A stretch of 64,000 nt of DNA from CAYYIS01 sp964470965 (GCA_964470965.1 CAYYIS010000016.1:25812-89811); one strand, 5' to 3'; shown: positions 34,205 through 44,456, counted from the stretch's first letter. Notes: generated by a model from the sequence alone, not told the origin. Numbers and translations are program-made.

Positions 34205-37200
34205 TCACTTTAACAACAGCATCTTCTTCGCCTTGGAGAACTCCCCTGCCACCAGCCTGTAGAAATACAGCCCGCTGGAAACAGCATATCCTGCGCCATT
34301 ACGCCCTGTCCACTTGATGGTATGGAAGCCGGCCTGCTGCGTTGTGTTGACCAGTGTCTTCACTTCCTGGCCGAGCAGGTTGTAGATCTTTAGAGTGACC
34401 TTTGTCTGCTTAGGTAGTTCGTAACGGATAGTAGTGGACGGATTAAACGGGTTCGGGAAATTCTGGCCGAGGGTAAAGTCATTCGGCGGCGATACTTTTA
34501 TTGTGACCGGTCCGAACGTGTCGGAAGCGGTTACCGCCTCCAGCATATAGTAGTAGGCTATATTGACGCGTACATCATAGTCAGTGTACGTGTACCCGGC
34601 TTCTGTCCCCGACACCACTGCGCCCGTAATCCGCTGGAACCCGTGGTCCTTGTGGCGGCTTCGCAGGACATGGAACCCCTCCGGTTCCATGCCCGCGGCG
34701 ATGGACCAGTCCAGCGATACCGCGCCCCGGTCTTCCCCGGCTGCGAATGCAGCGAGGGAGACACCGGTAGGTATAGCCACACTGGTGATAAACGCCGCAG
34801 GTATGGACCAGTCACCTGTAAATTCCGAATCGTTTGCCCGAGCCCGCCACCAGTAAGTAACCTCATTCTCCAGAAGGTCGGTGGCCGGACGCGCGGAATC
34901 GCGGATCTGCCAGTGGGTAGGGTTGCCGGGCGTGCCACCGGCTATATCTGTGGTAGAGACGGTAAGCGTCGTGAAATCAATATCGGTAGATACCTGGAAT
35001 TCATAGGTTAGGAGCAGACGATTGGCATCACCGGAAACCGGTGATGCGTTGTTGATGATCAAAGTCGGAGCCAGGGACACGGTATCGCCTGTCGCAGGCG
35101 ATCCGCTCAAGGGTATCGTCGGCACCTGGTCGATATTCGGGACTGCCGAGACGCCCGTGGGCAGTACGCTCTTGTTGCCGACGGCACTGATGGACTGCAC
35201 CGTATAAGTATGCGATTGGCCGTTGACCGCGCTAACGTCGAGGTATTCCGTTTCCGTGCCGACGGTTGCAATGGCAGTACCGTCACGCAGTATTGAGTAG
35301 CCGGTCACGTTGTCACTGGTGGATGCCGACCAACGAATCCGTACCGCACCGTTACCCGGTACACTGGCCAGGTTGTCCGGTGCCAGGGGTGCTGCTGTGT
35401 CCAGGACAGCAGGTGTGATAAAGCTATCCAGTGCACTGAATGCGATGCGTTCGTTCTGTGGATCGTTGGCACTGGCCGATCCGATTCGGAAGTAATATTT
35501 GGTATTGAGCGCAAGACGCGTTGCGGTTATGGCATGGTTCGTGCCTGAAGTTTCGTCTCTGATGGTCGAACCCAGATCCGCAGTGGTGCCGTATTCAATC
35601 AGACGAGAGGACAGGATATCGGTATTCCACATTACCGCCAACTGTGACGTGGTGTCTGTGGTCGCCATGGCTTGGCGTGATACGGAACTGAGAACCGGGC
35701 GTGCGGTGTCCGCATCTGCCGTAGTGGTCACCGCAAGCGTAGCTGTGGCCGTCGGTCCGTTGCCGGCCAAATCAGTGGATCCGCCGTGCAGGTAGTAGGT
35801 AGTACTCGGTGTCAGGTTCGTAAGGACGACATTGTGAGAAGTGACCAGGTCCGATTCCTCCTCCATGTGGTCCAGCGCTCCCGGTGAAACGCCGTAGTCC
35901 ACAAAACTATCCGACGGCTCATTCGTTTCCCAATGCACGGTGATCCGATCATGCGAGGCCACAGTCTGCGCCGTCGCCGAGACGATCACCGGCGCATCCG
36001 TATCTGGTGTACTGGCAGTCGTCGCCGTGCCGGTGGCGCTGAATGTTCGGCCGTTACCGCCGGGATCGGTGGATCCAACCTGGAACTCGTATGTGGTGCC
36101 AGCGTCCAGATTGGTGAGCGTCACCTGATGCGATGTGACCACATCTTCGTCCGTGGCTGACTGCCCCATGTTCGCACCGTACAGCACCTTGCTGTCGCTC
36201 GGTTCGTCTGTTTCCCACGCCAATGTCAGCGAAGCGGAGGTCTGCGCGATGACGTCCGGACCGTTTATAATAACCGGTGGATCGATGTCCGGAAAATCGG
36301 CAGTAGTCACCGTCAATCCGCCGTTGGCCAGCGCCAGGATACGCGGACGGATGGTCTTGACCGTAGGCTTTGAGACGGGTGTGCCTTCAGGGAATACCAC
36401 CGTGTTGCCGCTCGGATCGGTCGACGTGACCGCGAACGTGTATTGCGTATCGGTCTCGAGACCGCCGACGATAACTAGATGTCTGCGTGCTAATCGTTCG
36501 GATCCACGCGGCAGAAACGTACTGTCCGGACCGCCCTGATAATACACGAATCCGTCGCTGACCTCGTTGGTGACCCATCCGATGGCGATAACACGGTCGG
36601 ACCTGTACAGCACAGCCGGTCCCCGGATGATCACCGGTGCCACCGTATCCTCTACCACTGGTGTCCTAAACCGCCTTGTCAGGGATCTACCCTTGTTGCC
36701 GCTTCCATCGGTCGAGACGGCGGTATATCGGTACCGGGTATCCGGGGTCAGCCCGGTCAGGTTGATGGTATGCTCCAGGGTCAATTCTTCATCTGCATTG
36801 GTAGTCTGAAGCGTGTCTTCCGTGCCGGCCTCAAGATAGTAAACCGTGCTGTTTGCCGGCTCGTCTGTTCGCCACTGGATGATAGCGGTGGTCGGTGCCA
36901 GACCGGTCACTGCCGGTCGCCGGACGAAACGGGGAGGAAGGCCGTCCACCTTGGCCATAGTGGTGAAAGTGATAGTATCAGGAAAGGCGGTAATGTTACC
37001 ATGCTGATCTTGGGAGCTGACGAGTGCGTAATATTCTGTATCCTGCGCCAGTCCAGACAACGCCATCACCTGGCGGTGCACAAAACGCCCGTCCGATTTT
37101 ACCCGTCCGAGATCCACAGTATCACCATATTCAACGGTACTCACACTCTTCTCATCGGTCGTCCATCCCAATACAGCGCCATTACGGGAGACTGCCAGCA

Positions 37201-40099
37201 CCTGCGGCTCTACAACGAAGGATGGAGGTGTGACGTCAGGTCGGTTGCCTGTGGTGAAGGATCGGAGCCGACTGCTGGTAGTCTGTCCCAGCACATCGAC
37301 GGATATTACTCTGAAATTATATTGGGTTCTGGGAGTGAGATCCTTCAGGGTGAGGGTATGGCCTATTACAAAGGTAGAGTCCTCTTCCGACATGGACAGC
37401 CTAAGCGCATCCGTACCGTATTCTACCCGACTCGTACTCAGCTTGTCCGTCCGCCATGTAATCATGGCAGCGGTGTCACCGGGCGTCGCGAACGGGCCGC
37501 TAATGATGACGGCCGGTGTGTCATTCATCCGGATATCCCGCTGACGCACACCCGCCATAGGTCCAAGACGGGTTAGGCTACCTATCAGAAGCCGTTCATT
37601 GAAGCGCACACGCGAAATCATACCTTCCTGCGTCAGTCCTTGGCTGGTGACATACGCGAACGCTAGCGAATCGGCTACCGTGGAATCGACGCCGGATTCC
37701 TGTAGGATCCGGTTGAAGGCCGACAGCCTCAGAGTCAAGTGCAACGCCGCCAAACTGGAGAATGTCGCGCCGGGGCGTTCGATACTGTTGACGGATACGA
37801 CTGGATTTACGAAGAAGAACGATGGTCTGCCGTGTACGGGTGTGAAGATGGTGCTGTCGTTGCGCACAACCACATTGCGGATATCAAGACAGATGGTCAA
37901 ATCGTCCATCACGGCGGCGGGCGGAATTTCCAGGGCCATGCCGGCCAGCGCATCGTAGAGCGGTTGCAGCCCAGCGACCGGGGCGTTGATCTGCGGCGGG
38001 AGGATGTAAGGCATCGTTTCCGGCAGCGTGGCTGTATCCACCGTATCCTCTCGTGCCTGACCATCCACTTCGGATGTTACCTTTACGATTACAGTAAAGG
38101 AATCCACTTTGGCATAAAGAAAGCCGCGCCGCAGCGTGCTGCGGCGGCCGCTGGGATTGGTGACCGTCACGTCTTTACGTCCCTGGGCGTTAGGGGGAGT
38201 ACGCGCCGTGATATGGCGCATACTGAGAAACCGGACACTATCCGCCGCCTCGTTACCGAATTCGACCGTTGCGCCCTCCTGGAAGTTATCTCCGTAAATA
38301 AGCACGGTCGTGCCGCCGATCGTCGGTCCAATTCCGGGAATCACGCTCTTCACCAGTGGGGCTACATCCGGTACAGCGCTCGCCTGATCGGAGGGATCGC
38401 TGCGGTTACCTGGGAAATCAACAGCTACCAGCCTGTAATAATACCTCGTGCCGTTGGTCAGACCGAGGTCCACGTACTTATACTGAAAATGCTCCAGTCT
38501 TGCAACGGAGTCCTGAACGTCCGGGCTAAAGCCGTCCCGGGTGCTCCGATAGAGAATATAGTGGGAGCGGTCCTGCTCCATCGCCGGCTGCCACATGAGT
38601 TCGACCCGCCCATCACCTCCGCGCGCGGTCAGGTTCTGAGGTGCTGCCGGCGCGGTCGTGTCCGAAACCGCTTGCGGAGTGGCATCCTCTACAGCACCGG
38701 ACAGGCTGCGGTTGCCACTTTCATCGAGCGCCAATAGACTGTAAAAATATCGGGTGCCGTTGGTCAGGCCAGTATCTGCGTACGTGGTAACGGCACCCGC
38801 GACCTCGGAGATGGAATCACCGCTGACTGACGTGAGGCCGCGGTAGATGATATAGGAAGCCAAATCCACTTCTGTGTTGGGCAGCCAGCTCAGATCCACA
38901 CGCCGGTCACCGGCGACCGTGCTCAGGCCGTCAGGCGGCTTCGGCGGCATCAAATCTAAGGGTGAGGCGGTTACGCCGCCGGTCGGGTTGCTTTTGTTAC
39001 CGTTGCTATCCACAGCGACGAGATGATACGTATATGTGGTGTAGTTGATCAGGTTGGGATCCACATAATCCGATCTCGGTGGGCTGATTCGGGCGATCGA
39101 ATCAGACGCCGAAGGGGCCAGTACGACGCCTCTCGAGCGGAACAGCACGTAATGGGATAGATCTTCTTCGGTACTCGCGTTCCAGTGTAGCGCCACCTCC
39201 CTATGTCCCGACGTGGCGGTCAGACCAGTGGGTATGGCCGGTGGTGTCACATCCGGAGACAAGCCCGTACCCGAAAGAGGGATAGAGCCTGGACTGCCGT
39301 CAGCGTTGTGGGTCAACTCAAGAGAGGCGCTCTTGGCACCTGCCGACGAAGGCCTAAACGTCACATGCACATAATCGCTGTCGGCGGGAGCTACCGAAAG
39401 CGTCACTGGTACGGCGACAAAGGATTCTGCATTTAAGCCTGTCACGGTAACAGCGGTCACGGACAGGTCCGCCATTCCCGTATTCTTGACCTTGACTGAA
39501 TCGGTAACCGAATTGCCCAGGATTACATCTCTGAAGGTTAGCAGGGACGACGTGGAAATTTCAGGTTCAGGCCCGCCGGTTACCGCGACGGAACCATCGG
39601 TGATCGTAGTGGTAATATCGTTGGAGTTTAAATCGGAGAGGACCACCTCCCTAAGATGTATGGCATAGGTACCGGAAATAACATCTGACCGCACCCTGAA
39701 CGTGATTTCCGCCACCGAACCGGAGCCGGAAGGAATTGTCTGACCACTTAACGAGAATGCGAGCACCCGCGTGGTGACCTCACTCACCCGGTTGAAACTC
39801 AATGTCAGCCCCGACCCTGTAACACGGCTGGTAGCGATAATGGTATCGATATCTACCGCATTAATACTATCGAATATGGCCAGTTGGAATCCTGCAACCC
39901 CGGTGTCGTTGGTCATATCGACCGATACGGTGAAGGTCTGATTCGGTGATCCGCCTCCACTCCCCAGCGACAGACTCCCGCTCTGTGCATGGGAAGGAGC
40001 GTTATCAAGAAGGATATTACAGACAGCAAGGAGAGCGAAAAACGACTGAGGACGGATCAATTTTCGTTCCTCTGTGGAAGCGTAGCGGTGATGCGCCAT
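34205..40099 (-). CDS. Giant secreted multidomain protein: cohesin-like, choice-of-anchor D, FN3, IPT/TIG, seven tandem PAP-N-like modules, Por-type sorting tail
   Basis: 1,964 residues. The signal peptide has a hydrophobic core FFALLAVCNILL and a likely cut after SHAQS. About 41-170 is cohesin-like. 175-285 is a choice-of-anchor D/HYDIN-type domain (PEISTSSLLTFRDVILGNSV). 288-575 holds three fibronectin III domains beginning TPPAIPTGLTA, PPKPPDGLST and APAAPQNLTA. 580-665 is IPT/TIG (IGGTTVLIYGDNFQEGATVEF). 670-865 is an uncharacterised region. About 870-1570 has seven ~100-residue modules, each with a TW-x-TDE-x-S-x-S-x-V-x-YG segment, like the N-terminal domain of purple acid phosphatases. 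Two or three more FN3-like domains follow, then an ~80-residue sorting/FlgD-like tail. Likely a surface adhesin or glycan-binding scaffold; no enzyme domain is seen. Confidence 0.9.
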   Translation of the reverse strand: MAHHRYASTEERKLIRPQSFFALLAVCNILLDNAPSHAQSGSLSLGSGGGSPNQTFTVSVDMTNDTGVAGFQLAIFDSINAVDIDTIIATSRVTGSGLTLSFNRVSEVTTRVLAFSLSGQTIPSGSGSVAEITFRVRSDVISGTYAIHLREVVLSDLNSNDITTTITDGSVAVTGGPEPEISTSSLLTFRDVILGNSVTDSVKVKNTGMADLSVTAVTVTGLNAESFVAVPVTLSVAPADSDYVHVTFRPSSAGAKSASLELTHNADGSPGSIPLSGTGLSPDVTPPAIPTGLTATSGHREVALHWNASTEEDLSHYVLFRSRGVVLAPSASDSIARISPPRSDYVDPNLINYTTYTYHLVAVDSNGNKSNPTGGVTASPLDLMPPKPPDGLSTVAGDRRVDLSWLPNTEVDLASYIIYRGLTSVSGDSISEVAGAVTTYADTGLTNGTRYFYSLLALDESGNRSLSGAVEDATPQAVSDTTAPAAPQNLTARGGDGRVELMWQPAMEQDRSHYILYRSTRDGFSPDVQDSVARLEHFQYKYVDLGLTNGTRYYYRLVAVDFPGNRSDPSDQASAVPDVAPLVKSVIPGIGPTIGGTTVLIYGDNFQEGATVEFGNEAADSVRFLSMRHITARTPPNAQGRKDVTVTNPSGRRSTLRRGFLYAKVDSFTVIVKVTSEVDGQAREDTVDTATLPETMPYILPPQINAPVAGLQPLYDALAGMALEIPPAAVMDDLTICLDIRNVVVRNDSTIFTPVHGRPSFFFVNPVVSVNSIERPGATFSSLAALHLTLRLSAFNRILQESGVDSTVADSLAFAYVTSQGLTQEGMISRVRFNERLLIGSLTRLGPMAGVRQRDIRMNDTPAVIISGPFATPGDTAAMITWRTDKLSTSRVEYGTDALRLSMSEEDSTFVIGHTLTLKDLTPRTQYNFRVISVDVLGQTTSSRLRSFTTGNRPDVTPPSFVVEPQVLAVSRNGAVLGWTTDEKSVSTVEYGDTVDLGRVKSDGRFVHRQVMALSGLAQDTEYYALVSSQDQHGNITAFPDTITFTTMAKVDGLPPRFVRRPAVTGLAPTTAIIQWRTDEPANSTVYYLEAGTEDTLQTTNADEELTLEHTINLTGLTPDTRYRYTAVSTDGSGNKGRSLTRRFRTPVVEDTVAPVIIRGPAVLYRSDRVIAIGWVTNEVSDGFVYYQGGPDSTFLPRGSERLARRHLVIVGGLETDTQYTFAVTSTDPSGNTVVFPEGTPVSKPTVKTIRPRILALANGGLTVTTADFPDIDPPVIINGPDVIAQTSASLTLAWETDEPSDSKVLYGANMGQSATDEDVVTSHQVTLTNLDAGTTYEFQVGSTDPGGNGRTFSATGTATTASTPDTDAPVIVSATAQTVASHDRITVHWETNEPSDSFVDYGVSPGALDHMEEESDLVTSHNVVLTNLTPSTTYYLHGGSTDLAGNGPTATATLAVTTTADADTARPVLSSVSRQAMATTDTTSQLAVMWNTDILSSRLIEYGTTADLGSTIRDETSGTNHAITATRLALNTKYYFRIGSASANDPQNERIAFSALDSFITPAVLDTAAPLAPDNLASVPGNGAVRIRWSASTSDNVTGYSILRDGTAIATVGTETEYLDVSAVNGQSHTYTVQSISAVGNKSVLPTGVSAVPNIDQVPTIPLSGSPATGDTVSLAPTLIINNASPVSGDANRLLLTYEFQVSTDIDFTTLTVSTTDIAGGTPGNPTHWQIRDSARPATDLLENEVTYWWRARANDSEFTGDWSIPAAFITSVAIPTGVSLAAFAAGEDRGAVSLDWSIAAGMEPEGFHVLRSRHKDHGFQRITGAVVSGTEAGYTYTDYDVRVNIAYYYMLEAVTASDTFGPVTIKVSPPNDFTLGQNFPNPFNPSTTIRYELPKQTKVTLKIYNLLGQEVKTLVNTTQQAGFHTIKWTGRNGAGYAVSSGLYFYRLVAGEFSKAKKMLLLK

Positions 40100-40308
40100 C
40101 CGTTGGACACGTCCACCATTTATACTTAAGTGTGTAACCTGCTTCTAATAATACACCCATTGCGCCATAGGCGCTGTGAGCTAAAGCACATTTTTCAAAA
40201 AATTCTGATAGAAATATAAATCCATCTGTATCATCTTTCAAATAGTTTACAGGTATGACATTTTATTGAGGCATTCGTTCCGTCTCTTTAGATCCCTCGG
40301 GAGTTGAT

Positions 40309-41484
40309 TTGACAGCCGCCCCCCCTCGAATACACATCGTTCTATTCATAACCAGCACGTTTCTGTTCTGGACCGCACTCTACGTGTACGTGCCGATCCT
40401 TGCGCCCTACGCACGGCATCTCGGCGGTTCCATGACGGCCATCGGGCTAGTTGTCTCGTCCTACGGAATGATGCAGCTGATGTTCCGAATACCGCTCGGC
40501 GTATGGTCGGATCGGATCGGCAGGCGTAAACCCTTTATCGTGGCAGGTCTTCTGCTGCTGGCCGCCAGTGGCCTGGCTCTGGGCCTTTCACCGTCGCCTG
40601 AATGGATGATCATAGCCCGTTCTCTGGGTGGTCTGGCTGCTTGCAGCTGGGTGACCTGGTCCGTGATGTACGCAGGTTATTTTGATCCGTCCCGGACCCC
40701 AGTGGCCATGAGTCATCTTGCAGTGATTTCCGCACTGGGGCAGATGCTTAGTACCTATACGGGAGGTTGGATCGCCGACGGATATGGATGGCAGATGCCG
40801 TTCTACATCGGTACCGTTCTGTCGTTCCTCAGCCTGGTCTTCCTGCTGCCGTTACCGGACGGCGCCATCACTCGCTCCGGCGCCATGACCATGCGGCGAA
40901 TCAAGTCCATCGGATTAACTCGGACGCTGTTGTTTGTTTCGGTGATTGCCGCGATCAGTCAGTATATCAACTTTATTACCATTTACGGCTTCACACCGAT
41001 CTACGCCAACCAGATAGGCGCCTCCAGCGTGCAGCAAGGCACACTCATCCTGGTAGGTATGGCCTGCCAGATGGTGTTTTCATATATAGGGGGCGCCTGG
41101 TGTTCCTTCCGGCTCGGTAATCGGCAGACTATCATTCTGGGCTTCGTCATATCGGGCCTGGGTACCGCCATGATTCCCTACACCGGAACAATGACTCTAC
41201 TCTACTCCGCCCAGGCCATAAGCGGCGTCGGACGCGGTCTTATGCAGCCCATCCTGATGGCGTTGGCCGTTCAGGCTATCCCGCAGGAAGATCGCGGCAC
41301 GGCCATGGGCGTATTCCAAGCGATTTACGCCATCGGCATGTTTAGCGGACCGGCCATAGGCGGCGTCCTGGGAGACTGGTTCGGACTGGGAGCTATTTTC
41401 CTCTCGACAGCGTTTATTTGCGCGATGGCTGCCTGTGTGATGGGGAAACGAAGTTTGGTTTACTGGTTCATCGGACCTCAGTAA
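40309..41484 (+). CDS. MFS transporter, 12-TM
   Basis: 391 residues with about twelve hydrophobic segments. The MFS loop 2-3 signature is GVWSDRIGRRKPFIVAG. The corresponding second-half loop is less clear. Such proteins move sugars, peptides, organic acids or drugs by proton or substrate gradients; the substrate cannot be read. The start is TTG at 40309, with CGGGAG close upstream. It is divergent from the giant secreted protein gene, 209 bases apart. No regulator is adjacent. Confidence 0.88.
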   Translation: MTAAPPRIHIVLFITSTFLFWTALYVYVPILAPYARHLGGSMTAIGLVVSSYGMMQLMFRIPLGVWSDRIGRRKPFIVAGLLLLAASGLALGLSPSPEWMIIARSLGGLAACSWVTWSVMYAGYFDPSRTPVAMSHLAVISALGQMLSTYTGGWIADGYGWQMPFYIGTVLSFLSLVFLLPLPDGAITRSGAMTMRRIKSIGLTRTLLFVSVIAAISQYINFITIYGFTPIYANQIGASSVQQGTLILVGMACQMVFSYIGGAWCSFRLGNRQTIILGFVISGLGTAMIPYTGTMTLLYSAQAISGVGRGLMQPILMALAVQAIPQEDRGTAMGVFQAIYAIGMFSGPAIGGVLGDWFGLGAIFLSTAFICAMAACVMGKRSLVYWFIGPQ

Positions 41485-41696
41485 ACCCCAATGTTTCAAC
41501 ATAATATCCATAATGATTCTCGATCTATTTATTTACCAGTCTACTGTCTTTCATTAAAAGAGTCGTGTCGTAAACGATGTTTTCCAGTGGAACTTAGGAA
41601 ATCACATGGCTGCCGATCCGGGTGATTTTAAGCGGGTATTCCCCACACCATCTCCTGATCTTGGTGAACCTGAGGCTATGCGGGCGACGGAGTCCA

Positions 41697-43355
41697 TCAT
41701 CTTAATATTTCGCCTAAAACTTTGCCCTCGCGGCTCGAAGGCATGGTGATGCCAAGGATTTCGCAGATGGTCGGTGTGACATCGGCCATGTCGACCGGCT
41801 GATAGTATTTGCCCGGTTTGACCCAGGGACCGTAGAAGATCAGGGGCACGTGCACGTCGTATTCGTGCGGTTGACCATGAGTGGATCCGAAGGGTTTCTC
41901 ACTATACTCGTCAAGGATCAGGTAAAATGGTGAAGCAACCGGTATCACATCGCCGCTTTTGTCTGGAAAGAAACTGCGGACCACCCGGTTGAATAGCGGC
42001 GTGTCCGGTAATTCTCCGCTGATGATTCGACTTCGAGGAATGGCCGCGGAAATACCAGGGTGGGCAACCATGGCGTCCGCGCTGACCTGCGACGCCTCGT
42101 CCCTGGTAATCCCATGGCGGTCGACCGCTTCATAATTGAGGTACAGTCCGGTTTCGTACAGATGCAATACCCAGTCGTCCGGACCGAAAACATCATCCAG
42201 AACTCCGTCCACATGGGCCGTCAATTCCGCGGAACTCACTCGTCCTGCCGAAATACCATGCTTCGCCACCTCTTCAGGCAGAGGGACGGCACCGTGATCG
42301 CCGGTCATAACAAAGAGCATCCGGTCAAAACCCACACGTTCATCCAGAAAATCGAAGAAAGTCTTGAGTTGTCGATCGATTCGCAGAAAGGCATCAAGAG
42401 CCTCGTGGCTTAAGGGCCCGTAATCATGCCCAGTATAGTCGACACTGCCAAGACTGACGACAAGAATATCCGGGATCTCATCCTGGCCCAGCTGTTCATT
42501 GACTATCAGTTCCCTCGCGAATTCAAGCAGAATCTCATCCGCCCACGGCGTATGTTTGAGCGAATTCCAAAATTCGACGCCTGGTTCCTTTTCGCCTCCA
42601 GTGATGGTGTGCGGGAACGTGATACCTGCCGTGCGATTGTTTTCCTCGTTGGGCCGGTCGTCACGGCCCAGGCGCGTTTCGTAGACCTCTGCGGGCAAGA
42701 GACGTTTCCATTGCTTACCAAAGTAGGAATCCGGCAGCCCACGCGCATTGAACGCTTTAACCCAGCCGGGAATGTCATCCATATAAAAATCGCTCGAGGT
42801 GAACCGTCCGAGCGACGCTTCGTACCAAAGTGGTGAGCCCAGTTTACCGGCAGAAACCATGGCGCTGTAATCCTTCAGCGAGGTGGCAAAATACTTGCCC
42901 TGGAAATTGGTTGCCATACGCAACTCATCCGCCAGCGTCGAGCCCTGTATTTCACGCGGCGACGACCGTCCCGTCGGATCCGGAGCTTTACCGAGGATCC
43001 GGTGCTTCGGATCGACCATCGACTTCCGCCTGGCGCCCCATTCCCGGTCGAACCAGGAGTTTGCGATCAATCCGGACCGGTATCCATAGGTACCAGAAGT
43101 GAGCACGCTGTGGCCAGGTGAGGTTGACGCATGCATATGGCCATACGTAGCGTCCGTGAACCAGGCACCCCCGTTCATAACCCGCAGGTAGCCCCCTTCG
43201 ATGAACAGGTCGTTAAAACGCCTGAGGAAATCATGCCGAAACTGATCGACTACAACCACCACTGTCAATCGTGGGGGTTCAGGCGGCTGGGTATGTGACA
43301 CCGAAGGGAATATTAAAAGCACACAGAGACACAGGAATTTTACGAGTCGGGACAT
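41697..43355 (-). CDS. Secreted alkaline phosphatase of the PafA / nucleotide pyrophosphatase superfamily
   Basis: 552 residues with a Sec signal (MSRLVKFLCLCVLLIFPSVS, cut near HTQ). Metal-binding Asp lies in VVVVDQFRHD. The nucleophile Thr is near residue 78 in MHASTSPGHSVLTSG, matching the PafA Thr-type centre. Then come SVDYTGHDYGPLSHE, VMTGDHGAVPLPEEV and the late FGSTHGQPHEYDVHVPLIFYG, which supply the remaining Asp and His zinc ligands. It removes phosphate from phosphomonoesters outside the cytoplasm. Phosphate starvation control is common for the family, but no PhoB box is evident. It is divergent from the ACMSD-like gene, 75 bases apart. Confidence 0.9.
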   Translation of the reverse strand: MSRLVKFLCLCVLLIFPSVSHTQPPEPPRLTVVVVVDQFRHDFLRRFNDLFIEGGYLRVMNGGAWFTDATYGHMHASTSPGHSVLTSGTYGYRSGLIANSWFDREWGARRKSMVDPKHRILGKAPDPTGRSSPREIQGSTLADELRMATNFQGKYFATSLKDYSAMVSAGKLGSPLWYEASLGRFTSSDFYMDDIPGWVKAFNARGLPDSYFGKQWKRLLPAEVYETRLGRDDRPNEENNRTAGITFPHTITGGEKEPGVEFWNSLKHTPWADEILLEFARELIVNEQLGQDEIPDILVVSLGSVDYTGHDYGPLSHEALDAFLRIDRQLKTFFDFLDERVGFDRMLFVMTGDHGAVPLPEEVAKHGISAGRVSSAELTAHVDGVLDDVFGPDDWVLHLYETGLYLNYEAVDRHGITRDEASQVSADAMVAHPGISAAIPRSRIISGELPDTPLFNRVVRSFFPDKSGDVIPVASPFYLILDEYSEKPFGSTHGQPHEYDVHVPLIFYGPWVKPGKYYQPVDMADVTPTICEILGITMPSSREGKVLGEILR

Positions 43356-43430
43356 GTGTTTCTCCAGAATAAAACGGTGAAATTCATTCGAAATTCATTC
43401 ATTGACGATTAGGTAAACATAGTATATCCT

Positions 43431-44456
43431 ATGTTTATGACGCCATTGAAAATCGATGTACATACCCATATAGTACCAAAAAACTGGCCGGATCTGCAGA
43501 AGAAGTACGGCTACGACGGATTTCTTCAGCTCGAACACCACGGTCCGGGATGTGCGCGGTTGATGCAAGGCGACAATATATTTCGTGAGATCGGGGCCAA
43601 CTGCTGGGATCCTGAGATCAGAAAGCGGGAATGTGATGCGGCCGGGGTACAGATGCAGGTGCTGTCCACTGTGCCTGCCCTGTTCAATTACTGGGCAAAA
43701 TCAGAAGATGCACTGGATTTCTCCGAACTTTTGAACGACCACATCGCGGAAGTGATATCGTCATATCCCGAGCGGTTCGCGGGCTTAGGCACCGTGCCCA
43801 TGCAGGCGCCGAACCTGGCGATCAAAGAGCTGGAACGGTGTGTTAAGACGCTCGGTCTGGCCGGAATCCAGATCGGTTCCAACATCAACGATAAAAACCT
43901 GAACGACCCCGCCCTGTTTCCAATCTTCGAAGCCGCTGCCGAACTGGACGCCGCGGTTTTCGTGCATCCCTGGGATATCATGGGGCGGAAACATACCGCC
44001 CAGTACTGGCTGGCCTGGCTGGTTGGCATGCCTGCGGAAACGTCCCGTGCAATCTGTTCCATGATTTTCGGCGGCATATTCGAACGCCTGCCCGATCTGC
44101 GCGTGGGATTCGCCCACGGCGGCGGTTCGTTCCCCATGACCGTCGGCCGTGTCGAACACGGGTTCAACGTCCGCCCCGACCTGTGCGCCATTGATAACGA
44201 CGTCAATCCCCGAAACTATCTGGGACGTTTTTACGTAGACGCCCTGGTCCACGAACCGGATGTACTCAGGTACCTTGTCAACCTGATCGGTGCCGATCGT
44301 ATCGCCATGGGTTCCGACTACCCGTTCCCCCTCGGGGAATCGGCCCCGGGGGAGATGATAGCGTCTATGGAAGATCTTGATGAAACGACGAAGGATCAGC
44401 TGTTAAGCGGTACGGCGGTGGAGTGGCTGAGATTGGACCGCAAGCTGTTCATGTAA
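43431..44456 (+). CDS. Aminocarboxymuconate-semialdehyde decarboxylase-like amidohydrolase (ACMSD)
   Basis: 341 residues, the usual ACMSD length. Metal-binding HTH at residues 11-13 (DVHTHIVPKNWP), VHPWDIMGRKH, VGFAHGGGSFPMTVGR and the late GSDYPFPLGE all match ACMSD closely, including the Asp and the Trp-containing loop. ACMSD removes the carboxyl of 2-amino-3-carboxymuconate 6-semialdehyde in tryptophan (kynurenine) and 2-nitrobenzoate breakdown. Relatives include salicylate and other ring decarboxylases, so the exact substrate is an inference. A kynurenine formamidase-like gene is 19 kb away at 63221, which makes a tryptophan route plausible; the intermediate enzymes are not in the window. 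The ATG is 43431 or 43437. Confidence 0.88.
   Translation: MFMTPLKIDVHTHIVPKNWPDLQKKYGYDGFLQLEHHGPGCARLMQGDNIFREIGANCWDPEIRKRECDAAGVQMQVLSTVPALFNYWAKSEDALDFSELLNDHIAEVISSYPERFAGLGTVPMQAPNLAIKELERCVKTLGLAGIQIGSNINDKNLNDPALFPIFEAAAELDAAVFVHPWDIMGRKHTAQYWLAWLVGMPAETSRAICSMIFGGIFERLPDLRVGFAHGGGSFPMTVGRVEHGFNVRPDLCAIDNDVNPRNYLGRFYVDALVHEPDVLRYLVNLIGADRIAMGSDYPFPLGESAPGEMIASMEDLDETTKDQLLSGTAVEWLRLDRKLFM

Noticed and set aside
41606..41749. A 47-codon plus-strand frame beginning MAADPGDFKRVFPTPSPDLG
   Set aside because: It runs into the antisense of the PafA-like gene and has no ribosome binding site or family match. It could be a relic, but the evidence is too thin.
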